64,000 bases of DNA, from contig NZ_JACJTT010000001.1 in the NCBI RefSeq assembly GCF_014698825.1, positions 248,001-312,000 on the forward strand, written 5' to 3'. The DNA is from Richelia sinica FACHB-800. Its GTDB lineage: Bacteria > Cyanobacteriota > Cyanobacteriia > Cyanobacteriales > Nostocaceae. Positions within the stretch are counted from its first letter, which is position 1; each line of letters opens with the position of its first letter. Position numbers and translations under genes: made by a program. The notes below the pieces were generated by a model. It worked only from the letters and a program-made list of their open reading frames with translations, was not told the origin of the DNA and did no database searches. Positions 48,948 through 57,735 of this stretch are shown here, in pieces.

Positions 48948-50399
48948 TTACGGTTGCTTATTTTCTTTCGGCAGGTCAATAAAGACTCTCTCTCCTGGTT
49001 CCAATCCCTCTAACACTTGCACTTGGCTATCAATATTAGTGCCGATAGTGATGGGACGAAATTGAGGTTTATTCTCTGCATCGGGAACCATTACCCCTGT
49101 TTTACCTTGTTGGGTAACGATGCTTTCCTGGGGAATCAACAAAGCATTATTGATGGTGTCACCAATAAACGTAATTTCACTGACATTCATCCCCGAACGT
49201 AATTTATCTTTGCCAGTTTCTATAGCAACCCGCACCTGAAAAGAAGTCACATTTTGTTCTACTACTGCTTCTGGGGCAATTAACCGCACCTTTCCTTGAA
49301 AAACTTCATCAGGATAGGCATCGACGACAATTTCGACTTTTTGCCCTGGTTTAATCATGGGAATATCTACTTCCGGCACTTTTGCTAGCACTTCTAAGCC
49401 CCTAGCTAAAGCCACTATGGAGGTAGAGGTAGCAGAAGCATCACTGGAAGCAGAAATAGCAGGACTGACATAAGCACCAGGAGTAGCGTATCTTTGGGTA
49501 ACTATTCCTGAAAACGGAGCGCGAATAATCGTATCTTCTAACTCTACTAGTTGTTGTTTTAACTGTGCTTGAGCCGCAGCGACAGATGCTCTCAAACGGG
49601 CAATTTCTTCAGGACGACTACCATTTTGTAGTTTGCGTAATGCTTCTCGTTGTTGAGCCACTACCGCTGCTTGTTTGGTAATATCTTCGTTGCGGTTGCC
49701 ACTTTTGAGCAAGGATAATCGACGTTGGGCTTCCGCTAAACTAGCTTTTGCTCTTTTATCTTCACTAGCATACTGTTCCAAGGTGTCTTGGGAAGTTGCA
49801 CCTTCTTTTGTTAAACCTTGATAACGTTTTAGTCTTGCTTGAGTTAATTCTACCTGGGCTTGTGCTGCATCTACTTGAGCTTGGGCTTGTTGAATTTCTT
49901 GGGTACGGTTTCCCTCCCGAACGATGGCTAATTGAGCTTGTGCTTGGGCTAATTGGGCTTTGGCTTGGGCAATTTCTTCAGGACGACTACCTGCTAAACT
50001 TTCCGCTAACTGCGCTTTTGTCTGTTGGAGGTTAGCTTGATATTGGAGAATCTGCATTCTGATTTGGGAATTATCCATGCGGGCAATAATTTGGCCTTTT
50101 TGCACCGTTTGTCCTTGTTCAACTTCTAAGTCTTTGAGTATGCCTGGACTTTTCGGGCTAATGTTGACGCTTTGTATCGGTTGCACTTTACCACTAGCGG
50201 TAATTCGCACAGTGACTTTTTTAGCTTCTACGGGTACTGTTAATTCGGTAATATCTAGTTTTTTGGCATTTGGATGTAAAGATTTAATGGTGGTGGTTGT
50301 TCCCACTATCAAAACGCTACTGGCCAAGATTCCCATCAGCCAACGCAATGGATATTTAACTTTTTTGCCAAGGAAAGGAATTTCTATGTAGGAGGTCAT
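48948..50399 (-). CDS. HlyD/MacA-type periplasmic adaptor
   Basis: About 483 residues: an N-terminal anchor (about 20-40), a lipoyl-like half motif near 70-110, a long coiled coil (about 120-275) with repeated AQAQ and near-duplicate SRPEEIA/GNRTQEI/GNRNEDI segments, then a beta-barrel and membrane-proximal domain to 480. It is longer than typical MacA because of the extended coiled coil. ATG 50399 is preferred to the upstream TTG 50405, with GGAGG overlapping. It heads the adaptor-permease pair. Confidence 0.85.
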   Translation of the reverse strand: MTSYIEIPFLGKKVKYPLRWLMGILASSVLIVGTTTTIKSLHPNAKKLDITELTVPVEAKKVTVRITASGKVQPIQSVNISPKSPGILKDLEVEQGQTVQKGQIIARMDNSQIRMQILQYQANLQQTKAQLAESLAGSRPEEIAQAKAQLAQAQAQLAIVREGNRTQEIQQAQAQVDAAQAQVELTQARLKRYQGLTKEGATSQDTLEQYASEDKRAKASLAEAQRRLSLLKSGNRNEDITKQAAVVAQQREALRKLQNGSRPEEIARLRASVAAAQAQLKQQLVELEDTIIRAPFSGIVTQRYATPGAYVSPAISASSDASATSTSIVALARGLEVLAKVPEVDIPMIKPGQKVEIVVDAYPDEVFQGKVRLIAPEAVVEQNVTSFQVRVAIETGKDKLRSGMNVSEITFIGDTINNALLIPQESIVTQQGKTGVMVPDAENKPQFRPITIGTNIDSQVQVLEGLEPGERVFIDLPKENKQP

Positions 50400-50593
50400 A
50401 CGCAAAGACTCGAAATCATAGTGAGAGGTAGGTAAAAAGTTACTAAATAAATTTTTAATACTAATGTTTTAATTGTATTCAATTCTCACCTAATTGGGTG
50501 AAATGAGCGAGTTTTCGAGGGAATAAAAAGGGAAATTACTGATAGATATCAATTTTTTTTTACTATGAATAAATTTTCAATATTAAAAAAATG

Positions 50594-50607
50594 TAAGTAA
50601 TTACTTA
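50594..50607. promoter_or_regulatory. Candidate TetR operator 2
   Basis: TAAGTAATTACTTA is a perfect 14-bp palindrome in the gap between tetR and the adaptor gene. Its AAGTA/TACTT half-sites also occur at the palindrome before tetR, but with different spacing (2 versus 6 bases). It lies where binding could block the adaptor-permease promoter. Confidence 0.5.
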
Positions 50608-50637
50608 TTAATACGATAAAAAAAATAAATACTTGTT

Positions 50638-51231
50638 TTAATCTTCCAAAGCAGGTGCAATCCCTTGCCAAATCATCTCTACCATCTGTTGAATAAACAT
50701 AGGTTCTGGTGTAATGACGCTAGGAATCACATTCATTTGCTCCAGAAACACATAATTCATTAATGAACCAATCAACATTAGTGCCATGGTTTTCGCATCA
50801 TTACAGCGGAGTCTACCTTGGGCAATTTCTTGCTCTAAAAAAAGAGTGAGTGCTTTGAGATCACGACTAGGTTTTGACTTCGTACTATTCATTTCTGGTA
50901 ATGTTTTACCACAGGAGCGTAGCATCATCATCCGTGGCATTACTTGACGATAAAAGTCGAGGATTTGTTGACTGATATAAATGAGGTTTTGTTTAATATC
51001 TCCTTTCCCTACTAAGGACTCTATTTCTTGCACCCATTGGGGTTTTTCTGGGATACCCATAGATGCGAAAAACAATTCTTCTTTTGTGGAAAACCTTTTA
51101 AAAATTGATGCTTCAGAAATGCCGGCTTTTTGAGCAATGTCTAAAGTTGACCCAGTGAAACCTTGGTCGAGAAATACCTCACGGGCTGCGGCTAAAATTT
51201 GCTCGTTGGTAATTTTTTGTGTGCGTGCCAT
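50638..51231 (-). CDS. TetR-family transcriptional repressor
   Basis: A 197-residue regulator. The N-terminal helix-turn-helix (about 10-55) reads ILAAAREVFLDQGFTGSTLDIAQKAG...ASIFKRF, a clear TetR pattern; the rest is the helical ligand domain. It sits upstream of the adaptor-permease genes in the same orientation. Palindromes with matching half-sites occur before tetR and before the adaptor gene, so it probably represses both itself and the exporter. Confidence 0.88.
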   Translation of the reverse strand: MARTQKITNEQILAAAREVFLDQGFTGSTLDIAQKAGISEASIFKRFSTKEELFFASMGIPEKPQWVQEIESLVGKGDIKQNLIYISQQILDFYRQVMPRMMMLRSCGKTLPEMNSTKSKPSRDLKALTLFLEQEIAQGRLRCNDAKTMALMLIGSLMNYVFLEQMNVIPSVITPEPMFIQQMVEMIWQGIAPALED

Positions 51232-51255
51232 AAATAAGTATGTTATTACTTATTT
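51232..51255. promoter_or_regulatory. Candidate TetR operator 1
   Basis: AAATAAGTA and TACTTATTT form a perfect 9-bp inverted repeat with a 6-base centre directly beside the tetR start codon. Binding there would block tetR translation or transcription initiation. Confidence 0.6.
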
Positions 51256-51372
51256 TTAACAAATTAATAGCGATCGCGTCAACTACTGTGTAAAGTCATT
51301 TAAAATTTACTAGCACCTGGGACGGTATGGATGATATGGTAGTGCATCACAATTGCTGACATTGACGCTTTT

Positions 51373-52017
51373 ATGCCCACAATTGTTACTCAAGACCAAC
51401 TCCAGGGGTTGCGTCCAGGCGATCGCATCAGGTATCACAGTGTTGATTGGGATATAGAAGATTACAGCAGATATCAAGACCCTGAAGGCTATGAAACCCA
51501 GGAGTGGTTGTTAAAATCATATGGTGGGTCAGAATATTACTTGCTACGAGAATTCGACCCCAACCAAACCCCAAATACAGTGAATTGGTATCTTGCTAGT
51601 GAATTGCCAGATGTGAGCTTATTTTTACCAAATTCATCGGTCAATATCGTCCCTCAACTGTGGCAAGATATGCAATCAAGGGCGGAACCCTATCCAGAAT
51701 TAAAACTTTTTTACAAATCCTATTATTTTGATTCCCAAACTCAAGGTAGTTATCAGGTAGAAGGAGAAAGAAAATCTCGCCTGACTTGGGATTATTGGAA
51801 TTTAGACCATACATTAAATTTGGCAATAGAAGCTTTTTCTGATGGAAAATTAAATATTTATTCTACTAAGATAGTAAAGCCAGTCGAATTTGATAAACTG
51901 CAAAAAAATATTAATAAATACTCGCAAACCAATGGAATTGACCCAGAGAAAATTATTCAGATTGTCTTAGCTTTGATCACCATGTCCGTGGGAATTTTGC
52001 TAATGATATTTGGATAA
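51373..52017 (+). CDS. DUF4178 protein with C-terminal membrane helix
   Basis: A 214-residue protein. Residues about 10-160 match the DUF4178 pattern: LRPGDRIRYHSVDWDIEDYSRY, then EWLLKS and YLLREFD beta strands. The final 20 residues (IVLALITMSVGILLMIFG) form a membrane helix. It is the first gene of a rightward run with a spermidine-synthase-like gene, FemAB and DUF350. DUF4178 is known to occur with polyamine-type enzymes and DUF350 in bacterial gene neighbourhoods; its biochemical role is unknown. Confidence 0.8.
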   Translation: MPTIVTQDQLQGLRPGDRIRYHSVDWDIEDYSRYQDPEGYETQEWLLKSYGGSEYYLLREFDPNQTPNTVNWYLASELPDVSLFLPNSSVNIVPQLWQDMQSRAEPYPELKLFYKSYYFDSQTQGSYQVEGERKSRLTWDYWNLDHTLNLAIEAFSDGKLNIYSTKIVKPVEFDKLQKNINKYSQTNGIDPEKIIQIVLALITMSVGILLMIFG

Positions 52018-52024
52018 ATTACCA

Positions 52025-53452
52025 ATGCCTATTTCATTATTTATTGAACACCATGACCAGAGTATTGCTTTTTATATCAATGGAGATTTGCAGTTTGATA
52101 CTGCTGATGAAGCCATTTATCATGAACATTTGGTAATTCCGGCTGTAGGGTTAGCAATCCAGAGATTTCCTCATACAGATTTACATGTGTTAATCTGTGG
52201 TGGTGGTGATGGTTTAGCACTGCGAGATGTATTGCGATTTGAGCAAGTTAAAAAAATCGACTTAGTTGATTACAGTTCAGAAGTTATAGAACTAGGCAAA
52301 ACGATATTTAAGCCTTATAACTTGGGTAGTTTAGAGAGCGAAAAAGTTACTATTCATGTCCAAGAAGCCTTGAGATTTGTTTCTCAATTACCAGATAATC
52401 ATTACCACATTATTATTTGTGATTTTACCTATCCTCATTCATCAGCAGAAACGCAAATATATAGCCGAGAATGGTTTCAAGAAATTAATCGAGTATTAAT
52501 TGCACCGGGAATTATCTGTACTAATGGTGTTTCTCCAGAACAGAAAACCACAGCTTTTTGGTGTTTATATCAAACTATATTAGCAGCCGATTTCATGGTA
52601 AAGCCGTTACAACTAGATATTCCCTCATTTAAGAACCATGGCTATGGTCATTGGGGCTTCTTGTTGGCTTCAGTCCAGGTCATTACCAGAGAAGAAATAG
52701 AGACAATTTATTTACCCGATGATTTAAATTCCTTAAACCAAAGCCAGTTACTACAGGCATTTTTCTTTGCCAATGCGATCGCACACTCTCGGCACAACGT
52801 CCTCGTTCACACCATTGACAGTCCTCAATTATTATATTACCTGCTGAATGCACCAGTCACAACAGGAAATGTGGCTGTAAATTGTGATGGTCACATCGAT
52901 TTTTTGGATGTAACAGAAACAGCAACCACAGAAATTGGCGATGGTGATTTTCTCGATTTAGAATCGGTGACGAAATTTTGGTTAGAAAATATCTATGCTG
53001 CCCCATCGAGTGCAGAAAATTTAGGTGAAATTAATCGTCTCATTCCCGCACGCCATCACTATCATAACCCAAAAATGACATCGACATGGTTGGCATATAT
53101 TAAAGAATTATTAGCAGAAATAGATACTAAGCAGCTATTAAATAAATTATTGGCTAGAGCCTCAGAATTACCACCCCAAACAGCTAGTGAATTGAAAAAA
53201 TTAGCTGAAATAATTAATCATAAACAACCCTTGCCTCACTTGTCACCGAGAGTTGCTGAATTTATCACTATGTTATCTGTGACTTTGTTAATGGCTAACT
53301 TAGTTGCTCCAGATTCGGTATTTGCTAAAGGTTCCAGTTATAGCAGTGGAGATGATTATAGTAGTGGTGATGGTAAATTTATAGGTTTTATCATGACTGT
53401 GGTCGGAGGATATTGGTTAGCTACTGCATTAAAACAATCTAATGATGAGTAA
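52025..53452 (+). CDS. Spermidine-synthase-like aminopropyltransferase with membrane tail
   Basis: About 475 residues. Residues about 1-225 form a spermidine synthase fold: the AdoMet-type loop ICGGGDGLALRD near 60, LVDYS after it, and the catalytic Asp region IICDFTYPHSS near 140. Normal enzymes have D-x-x-D-P here; the second Asp is replaced by Tyr, so the amine substrate probably differs. Residues about 290-400 are helical, followed by a hydrophobic stretch (ITMLSVTLLMANLVAP), a Ser/Gly/Asp repeat SSYSSGDDYSSGD and a last hydrophobic segment. It nearly overlaps the DUF4178 gene (ATG 52025; a TTG at 52010 overlaps). Decarboxylated AdoMet could come from the speD-like gene nearby. Confidence 0.8.
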   Translation: MPISLFIEHHDQSIAFYINGDLQFDTADEAIYHEHLVIPAVGLAIQRFPHTDLHVLICGGGDGLALRDVLRFEQVKKIDLVDYSSEVIELGKTIFKPYNLGSLESEKVTIHVQEALRFVSQLPDNHYHIIICDFTYPHSSAETQIYSREWFQEINRVLIAPGIICTNGVSPEQKTTAFWCLYQTILAADFMVKPLQLDIPSFKNHGYGHWGFLLASVQVITREEIETIYLPDDLNSLNQSQLLQAFFFANAIAHSRHNVLVHTIDSPQLLYYLLNAPVTTGNVAVNCDGHIDFLDVTETATTEIGDGDFLDLESVTKFWLENIYAAPSSAENLGEINRLIPARHHYHNPKMTSTWLAYIKELLAEIDTKQLLNKLLARASELPPQTASELKKLAEIINHKQPLPHLSPRVAEFITMLSVTLLMANLVAPDSVFAKGSSYSSGDDYSSGDGKFIGFIMTVVGGYWLATALKQSNDE

Positions 53453-53495
53453 TTTGAGATATGGCAATATTTTTCATGCCTAATTGACATAAAAA

Positions 53496-54500
53496 ATGGA
53501 ATTAACAATTAGAGAATTAACTCAAGGAGAATATTCAGATTGGAATTTATTGGTAAATTCAGTGCCTGATGGTTGCTTTATGCAAACTTGCCCATGGGCA
53601 GATTTTAAGGAAATCGAAGGTTATCAAACCTTTCGCTATGGTTTGTTTTTAGAAACAAAATTAGTGGGAGGATGTATTTATTATTTATATCCCCATAGTA
53701 ACAATGCTAATTTATTAATTGCTCCTGGTGGGCCTATATTACCAGAGCAAGAACCTGAACAAGGAATGCAGTTATTATTAAAAACCGCAGAAAAACTAGC
53801 ACAAAAAAATGGTGCGATCGCACTGCGAATTGAACCTCTATGGTGTGAAAAACCTGATTACCTCCAAGGCTTCACTCGTGCTCCAGCTGACTTATTACCA
53901 TCAGAAACTTTATTAGTGGATTTACGCCCTAATATCAGTAAAATTCTTGCCGATATGAAGCCAAAGGGACGTTATAACATTCGCCTTTCCCAACGCTATC
54001 AAGTCAAAACAGAATTCACTTGTGATGCCCAAGCAATTCCTTTATTTTATGACTTGTTTTGGGAAACAGTGCAACGTCAGAAATTTTTTGGTGAACCCTA
54101 CGGATTTTTTATTAATCTCTGCCAAACCCTATTTCCTCAGAATATGGCAGAAATTGGTTTAGCTAGTTGGCAGGGAGAAATATTAGCGGGAATATTAGTA
54201 ATTTATTGCCAGAATCGAGCAACTTATTTATATGGGGGCAGAAGCGATAACCACCCACAGGTGATGGCAAGCTATAGCTTACATTGGCAAGCAATACAAA
54301 GAGCAAAACAACGAGGTTGCCAGTTTTATGATTTCTATGGTTTTAACTTAGAACCTCATCACGCCTATGCCAAATTTTCCAAATTTAAAGAACAATTTGG
54401 TGGTGAAGTAATTAAAACTATAGGCGCTCATGATTACTTTTTTTATGACCAGTTAGCTGACACACTCATTAGCTTATTTCAAAAACTTGGGAGGGGGTAA
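53496..54500 (+). CDS. FemAB-like aminoacyl/acyl transferase
   Basis: A 334-residue protein of the FemABX/GNAT-fold type: N-terminal WNLLVNSVPDGCFMQTCPWADFK, central LADMKPKGRYNIR near 155-167, and C-terminal YDFYGF followed by AKFSKFKEQFGGEV, which is the lipid II glycyltransferase-like signature. Fem proteins move amino acids from tRNA onto peptidoglycan peptides; related members act on other amines. Lying between a SpeE-like enzyme and DUF350, it may attach an amino acid or the polyamine-like product to a wall or lipid acceptor. That role is inference. Confidence 0.8.
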   Translation: MELTIRELTQGEYSDWNLLVNSVPDGCFMQTCPWADFKEIEGYQTFRYGLFLETKLVGGCIYYLYPHSNNANLLIAPGGPILPEQEPEQGMQLLLKTAEKLAQKNGAIALRIEPLWCEKPDYLQGFTRAPADLLPSETLLVDLRPNISKILADMKPKGRYNIRLSQRYQVKTEFTCDAQAIPLFYDLFWETVQRQKFFGEPYGFFINLCQTLFPQNMAEIGLASWQGEILAGILVIYCQNRATYLYGGRSDNHPQVMASYSLHWQAIQRAKQRGCQFYDFYGFNLEPHHAYAKFSKFKEQFGGEVIKTIGAHDYFFYDQLADTLISLFQKLGRG

Positions 54501-54503
54501 TAA

Positions 54504-55373
54504 ATGAATCAATTATTAATTGATGGATTCACACAATCAGGAGTAGTCATTCTAGAATTAGCCATAGGTTTTAGCTTATTTTGGCTAGGACAATTTATTT
54601 ACCAAAAGCTGTTTCGACGACGGATAGAATTAAACTTAGAGTTATTTGTTAAAGATAACCCAGCAGTAGCGATCGCTCTAGTAGGCTATTATTTTGGTAT
54701 TGTCATCGCCTTAGGTGGTGTTTTAGGTCAAAATTCAGGTAGTTTGCCCAATAAAGCCTTGTATTTAGCCAACTACGGTATCATGGTGATTTTTTTTATG
54801 TTGGCAGGTGCTTGGGTGGGAGATAAATTAATTTTGCGTCACTTTAATTGTGAACGAGAAATCATCCAAGATAGAAATATTGGTGCAGCTACCGTAGAAG
54901 CCGGGAACCATATCGCTAATGGCTTGATTTTAAATGCGGCTTTGGCTGGAGAAAGTGGTGGTTGGTTGGTGGCCTTAGTTAGTTGGTTAATTGGTTTACT
55001 AGTATTAGTATTAGTTAGTTTTGCTTATCCCAATTTCGCTAAATACAATGTGTTTGCAGAAATTGAAAAACGCAATAATCCTGCCGCTGGTGTAGGTTTA
55101 GCTGGATTATTGATTGCGGCTGGTAATATTGTCCGAGTTGCTTTTTCTGCTGAATTTGTCACCTGGAATATTAGTTTTCTTCGTTATGCTCTAGTGCTAT
55201 TTTTCTGTTTAGGTTTATTAATAATAATTCGCTTTATTGCTGATTTAATTTTAGTACCTGGTGTGAAAATTTCTGATGAAATAGTTAATCAAGAAATACC
55301 TAACGTTGGTGCAGGTTTAATAGAAGCATTCGCCTATATCGCTGCCTCGTTTTTAATTGCCTGGTGTTTTTAA
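54504..55373 (+). CDS. DUF350 integral membrane protein
   Basis: A 289-residue protein with about eight membrane helices, in two repeats of the DUF350 unit: NPAVAIALVGYYFGIVIALGG near 50 and the diverged NNPAAGVGLAGLLIAAGN near 190. DUF350 proteins (YjfL type) occur with polyamine or glutathionylspermidine-type enzymes in other bacteria. GGGAGGGGG precedes the ATG by 6 bases and overlaps the FemAB stop region, so translation is probably coupled. The role could be a channel or anchor for the modified product. Confidence 0.85.
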   Translation: MNQLLIDGFTQSGVVILELAIGFSLFWLGQFIYQKLFRRRIELNLELFVKDNPAVAIALVGYYFGIVIALGGVLGQNSGSLPNKALYLANYGIMVIFFMLAGAWVGDKLILRHFNCEREIIQDRNIGAATVEAGNHIANGLILNAALAGESGGWLVALVSWLIGLLVLVLVSFAYPNFAKYNVFAEIEKRNNPAAGVGLAGLLIAAGNIVRVAFSAEFVTWNISFLRYALVLFFCLGLLIIIRFIADLILVPGVKISDEIVNQEIPNVGAGLIEAFAYIAASFLIAWCF

Positions 55374-55783
55374 TCATGGATAGATAAATAATACCAAAAA
55401 TTATTTTTATCTGAGTTACTAATCGCCTGAGTGAGTATTTGTGTAAGCATTTGGGCTTTGGGCAAATTCTCTTGTTGATAATCACAAATATGAATGTCAA
55501 TAGTCACCTTTGCCGCTTCCGGCCAAAAGTGCAGCGCTATATGGGATTCTGCTAATAACACAACGGCGGAGACTCCCTGAGGTTGAAATGTCACTACAAG
55601 TTCACCAACAACAGTTAATCCTGTTGTTTGAGCAGCCTGCTTGAGCAATTGAATAAAATCCTCTGATTGCCAACTAAAAACAGTTGGAGATGCTGACAGA
55701 ATTGCTGAAAAATGATGGGACTTAATCACTGATGTTTGACAATACCCTAAAGGTAAATAGCTAGGTTGAGGGAGAAAAATCAA
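55370..55783 (-). CDS. speD: S-adenosylmethionine decarboxylase-like protein (SpeD/SpeH type)
   Basis: A bacterial-type AdoMet decarboxylase proenzyme. The self-cleavage Ser lies in LLAESHIALHFWPE near residue 79, followed by the conserved VTIDIHICDY with the Cys. Cleavage makes a pyruvoyl cofactor and the enzyme yields decarboxylated AdoMet, the aminopropyl donor for spermidine synthases. TTG 55783 is the longest start; GTG 55729 would put the Ser about 62 residues in, the usual distance, and may be right. It is convergent with DUF350, overlapping by 4 bases. It is the obvious supplier for the SpeE-like neighbour. Confidence 0.82.
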   Translation of the reverse strand: MIFLPQPSYLPLGYCQTSVIKSHHFSAILSASPTVFSWQSEDFIQLLKQAAQTTGLTVVGELVVTFQPQGVSAVVLLAESHIALHFWPEAAKVTIDIHICDYQQENLPKAQMLTQILTQAISNSDKNNFWYYLSIHD

Positions 55784-55790
55784 CCTAGAT

Positions 55791-55829
55791 TTAACGTGAG
55801 TTCGATGACCTCTATCGAACTCACGTTAA
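55791..55829. promoter_or_regulatory. Perfect 16-bp inverted repeat upstream of speD
   Basis: TTAACGTGAGTTCGAT (55791-55806) and its exact complement (55814-55829) flank a 7-base loop. The hairpin is 7 bases upstream of the longest speD start. A second, shorter repeat (CTAGGTTGA / TCAACCTAG, 55761-55788) overlaps that start. It may be an operator, a leader hairpin controlling speD, or a dispersed repeat. Confidence 0.55.
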
Positions 55830-56144
55830 TATAAATTCTTGGTAATGTAACACAAAATAAATGGTTAATTAATCATTACAATGTAGAGACAAGCCATGGA
55901 ATGTCTCTACAAGGGAGATATAGCAATGGACAGAGCGGTTAGGACATTAACTAACACTAAAACTTAGACAGTCAAAGGCTTTTAGCACTGTCACCTGTCA
56001 CCTGTCACCTGCCATAACACATATTTTCCAGACCTACTCTGACTGTTGTTTTACCCTCAAGTCCTAGCTGCCACTTTTCGTCTAGAGTGAAGATCGTTTA
56101 AGCTATCGGAAAGATTCTTTGATTTGTGTCCCAGAGGCGATAAC
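55830..56144. repeat. Intergenic region with heptad repeats
   Basis: The CACCTGT heptad is repeated three times at about 55990-56012 after GGCTTTTAGCACTGT, the same kind of repeat found in the hglE linker and near 28425. No gene is visible. The promoter of the TPR gene should lie in the last 100 bases. Confidence 0.55.
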
Positions 56145-57029
56145 GTGCCTAAATATGTTCGTTTGATTTCTCTATTGGTTGCCTGTAGTGTGTGGAGTAT
56201 GCCCAAGGTTGTTCACGCACAAGCTCTATTACCGCATACACTACAACTAGATGGAGCGAGGTTGGAGAAGCAAGGTTTGAGTTTGGCTCAGGAAGCTGCT
56301 CAATTAGCGCAGTTCCAGCAAATCGATTTAGCTTTGCCAAGAGCGCGATTAGCAACTCAACTAGCTCCCAATAATGACAAGGTATGGTTTCTGTTGGGTG
56401 GGTTGTATTTACAGAGTAAACAGTTTGATCAAGCAATCACGAGCCTGAAGAAAGCACAAAGTCTCAATAGCAAAAACGCTGATGTGCTGTTTGCCTTGGG
56501 TTCAGCGAACTTTCAACAGAAAAATTATCAAGCTGCGGCGGAGCATTATCAAACAGGTTTGAAGCTCAAACCCAATGATACAGAAGGTTTGTTTGATTTA
56601 GGTAACGCCTACTTCATGTTAGGCAGAATGCCAGAGGCGATCGCTCAATTTAATAAAGCTGTTGACCAAGATAAAAAATTCTGGCCAGCCATTAATAACA
56701 TTGGTTTAATCAAATACGAACAGGGTGATAAAGAAGGGGCGATTAAACAATGGCAATTAGCCACTAACATTGATAAACAAGCTGCTGAACCGTTATTAGC
56801 CTTAGCAGTGGCATTATATGTTAAAGGTGATAGCCAGCAAGGCATAGCTATGGGAGCATCAGCACTCCGCATTGATCAACGCTATGCTGATTTAGATTTT
56901 CTCAAACAAAATCTTTGGGGTGAACGTCTGCTAGCCGATACGAAAAAATTCTTAGAACTACCAGGAATTCAAGCAGCTTTACAAGAGCGCGACGATTCAT
57001 CTAGCTCTAATCCAGGGAATACACAATAA
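56145..57029 (+). CDS. Exported tetratricopeptide-repeat protein
   Basis: About 294 residues. GTG 56145 is chosen because GAGGCG lies before it; a TTG frame opens 7 codons earlier. A signal peptide (about 1-25, ending VVHAQA) is followed by five or six TPR units (about 55-260; typical lines are AITSLKKAQSLNSKNADVL and AIAQFNKAVDQDKKFWPAI). A Ser/Asn-rich tail ends the protein. It is a periplasmic or thylakoid-lumen scaffold; the partner is unknown. It lies upstream of a convergent response regulator and gyrA. Confidence 0.82.
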   Translation: MPKYVRLISLLVACSVWSMPKVVHAQALLPHTLQLDGARLEKQGLSLAQEAAQLAQFQQIDLALPRARLATQLAPNNDKVWFLLGGLYLQSKQFDQAITSLKKAQSLNSKNADVLFALGSANFQQKNYQAAAEHYQTGLKLKPNDTEGLFDLGNAYFMLGRMPEAIAQFNKAVDQDKKFWPAINNIGLIKYEQGDKEGAIKQWQLATNIDKQAAEPLLALAVALYVKGDSQQGIAMGASALRIDQRYADLDFLKQNLWGERLLADTKKFLELPGIQAALQERDDSSSSNPGNTQ

Positions 57030-57093
57030 ACAGGGTGATTGGTAATTGGTGATTGGGAATTGGTACAACCTTTACCCATTACCTATTACCTGA

Positions 57094-57504
57094 TTAACCA
57101 TTTACACTGTCTTTAGGTAATAGTTCCATAATCTGGTCAACAAATTGTTGATGGTCTACCACCGGCTTAGAAATATAGCCATCTGCACCACTTTGTCTGA
57201 GGAAATTCTCGCGATCGCCTTCCATCGCATGGGCAGTCACCAAAATAACAGGTAAACTAGCTGTTTGTGGGTCGGATTTTAACATTTGTGTAATCTTGAT
57301 GCCATCAACAGATTTACCTTGGTAGACGCTGCGAGAAAGAGAAACATCCATGAGAATCAAGTCAGCTTCTCTGGCTTGGGCTATTTTCATCACTTCATCA
57401 ACATTTTCCGTATGTTTGACACCTAAGCCACCTCGCTTAGTCAAAATCTTCGAGAAAACGCGAGCATTGATGAGATCGTCTTCGACAATTAAAACTGTTT
57501 TCAT
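57094..57504 (-). CDS. Single-domain response regulator (CheY-like)
   Basis: A receiver domain of about 136 residues with no output domain: acidic pair VEDD near the start, phosphoacceptor Asp in LILMDVSLS near 52, the Thr of VTAHA and Lys of ISKP. ATG 57504 is used; an in-frame ATG 12 codons upstream has no domain support. It would be phosphorylated by an unlinked histidine kinase and act through protein contacts. It lies between the TPR gene and gyrA, on the opposite strand to both. Confidence 0.88.
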   Translation of the reverse strand: MKTVLIVEDDLINARVFSKILTKRGGLGVKHTENVDEVMKIAQAREADLILMDVSLSRSVYQGKSVDGIKITQMLKSDPQTASLPVILVTAHAMEGDRENFLRQSGADGYISKPVVDHQQFVDQIMELLPKDSVNG

Positions 57505-57735
57505 GGGAATTTTACTTATACATGTAAGTGGTAATACCATCTAAATAAAACAGCACTCTGCTTTACTTTTAATCATCATTAATGTGGATACCAGAAAACA
57601 AGGATAATACTACTGGTTTTTTTCTAATGTGTATCAAGATTTTGTCAGGAAACCTATTCCATCCGTTATGCTGTGATTGCTACAGTGTAAAGTTCCACCC
57701 TCCTTTGTGTAGTTAAACTTCAGGGAAAAAAGCTC

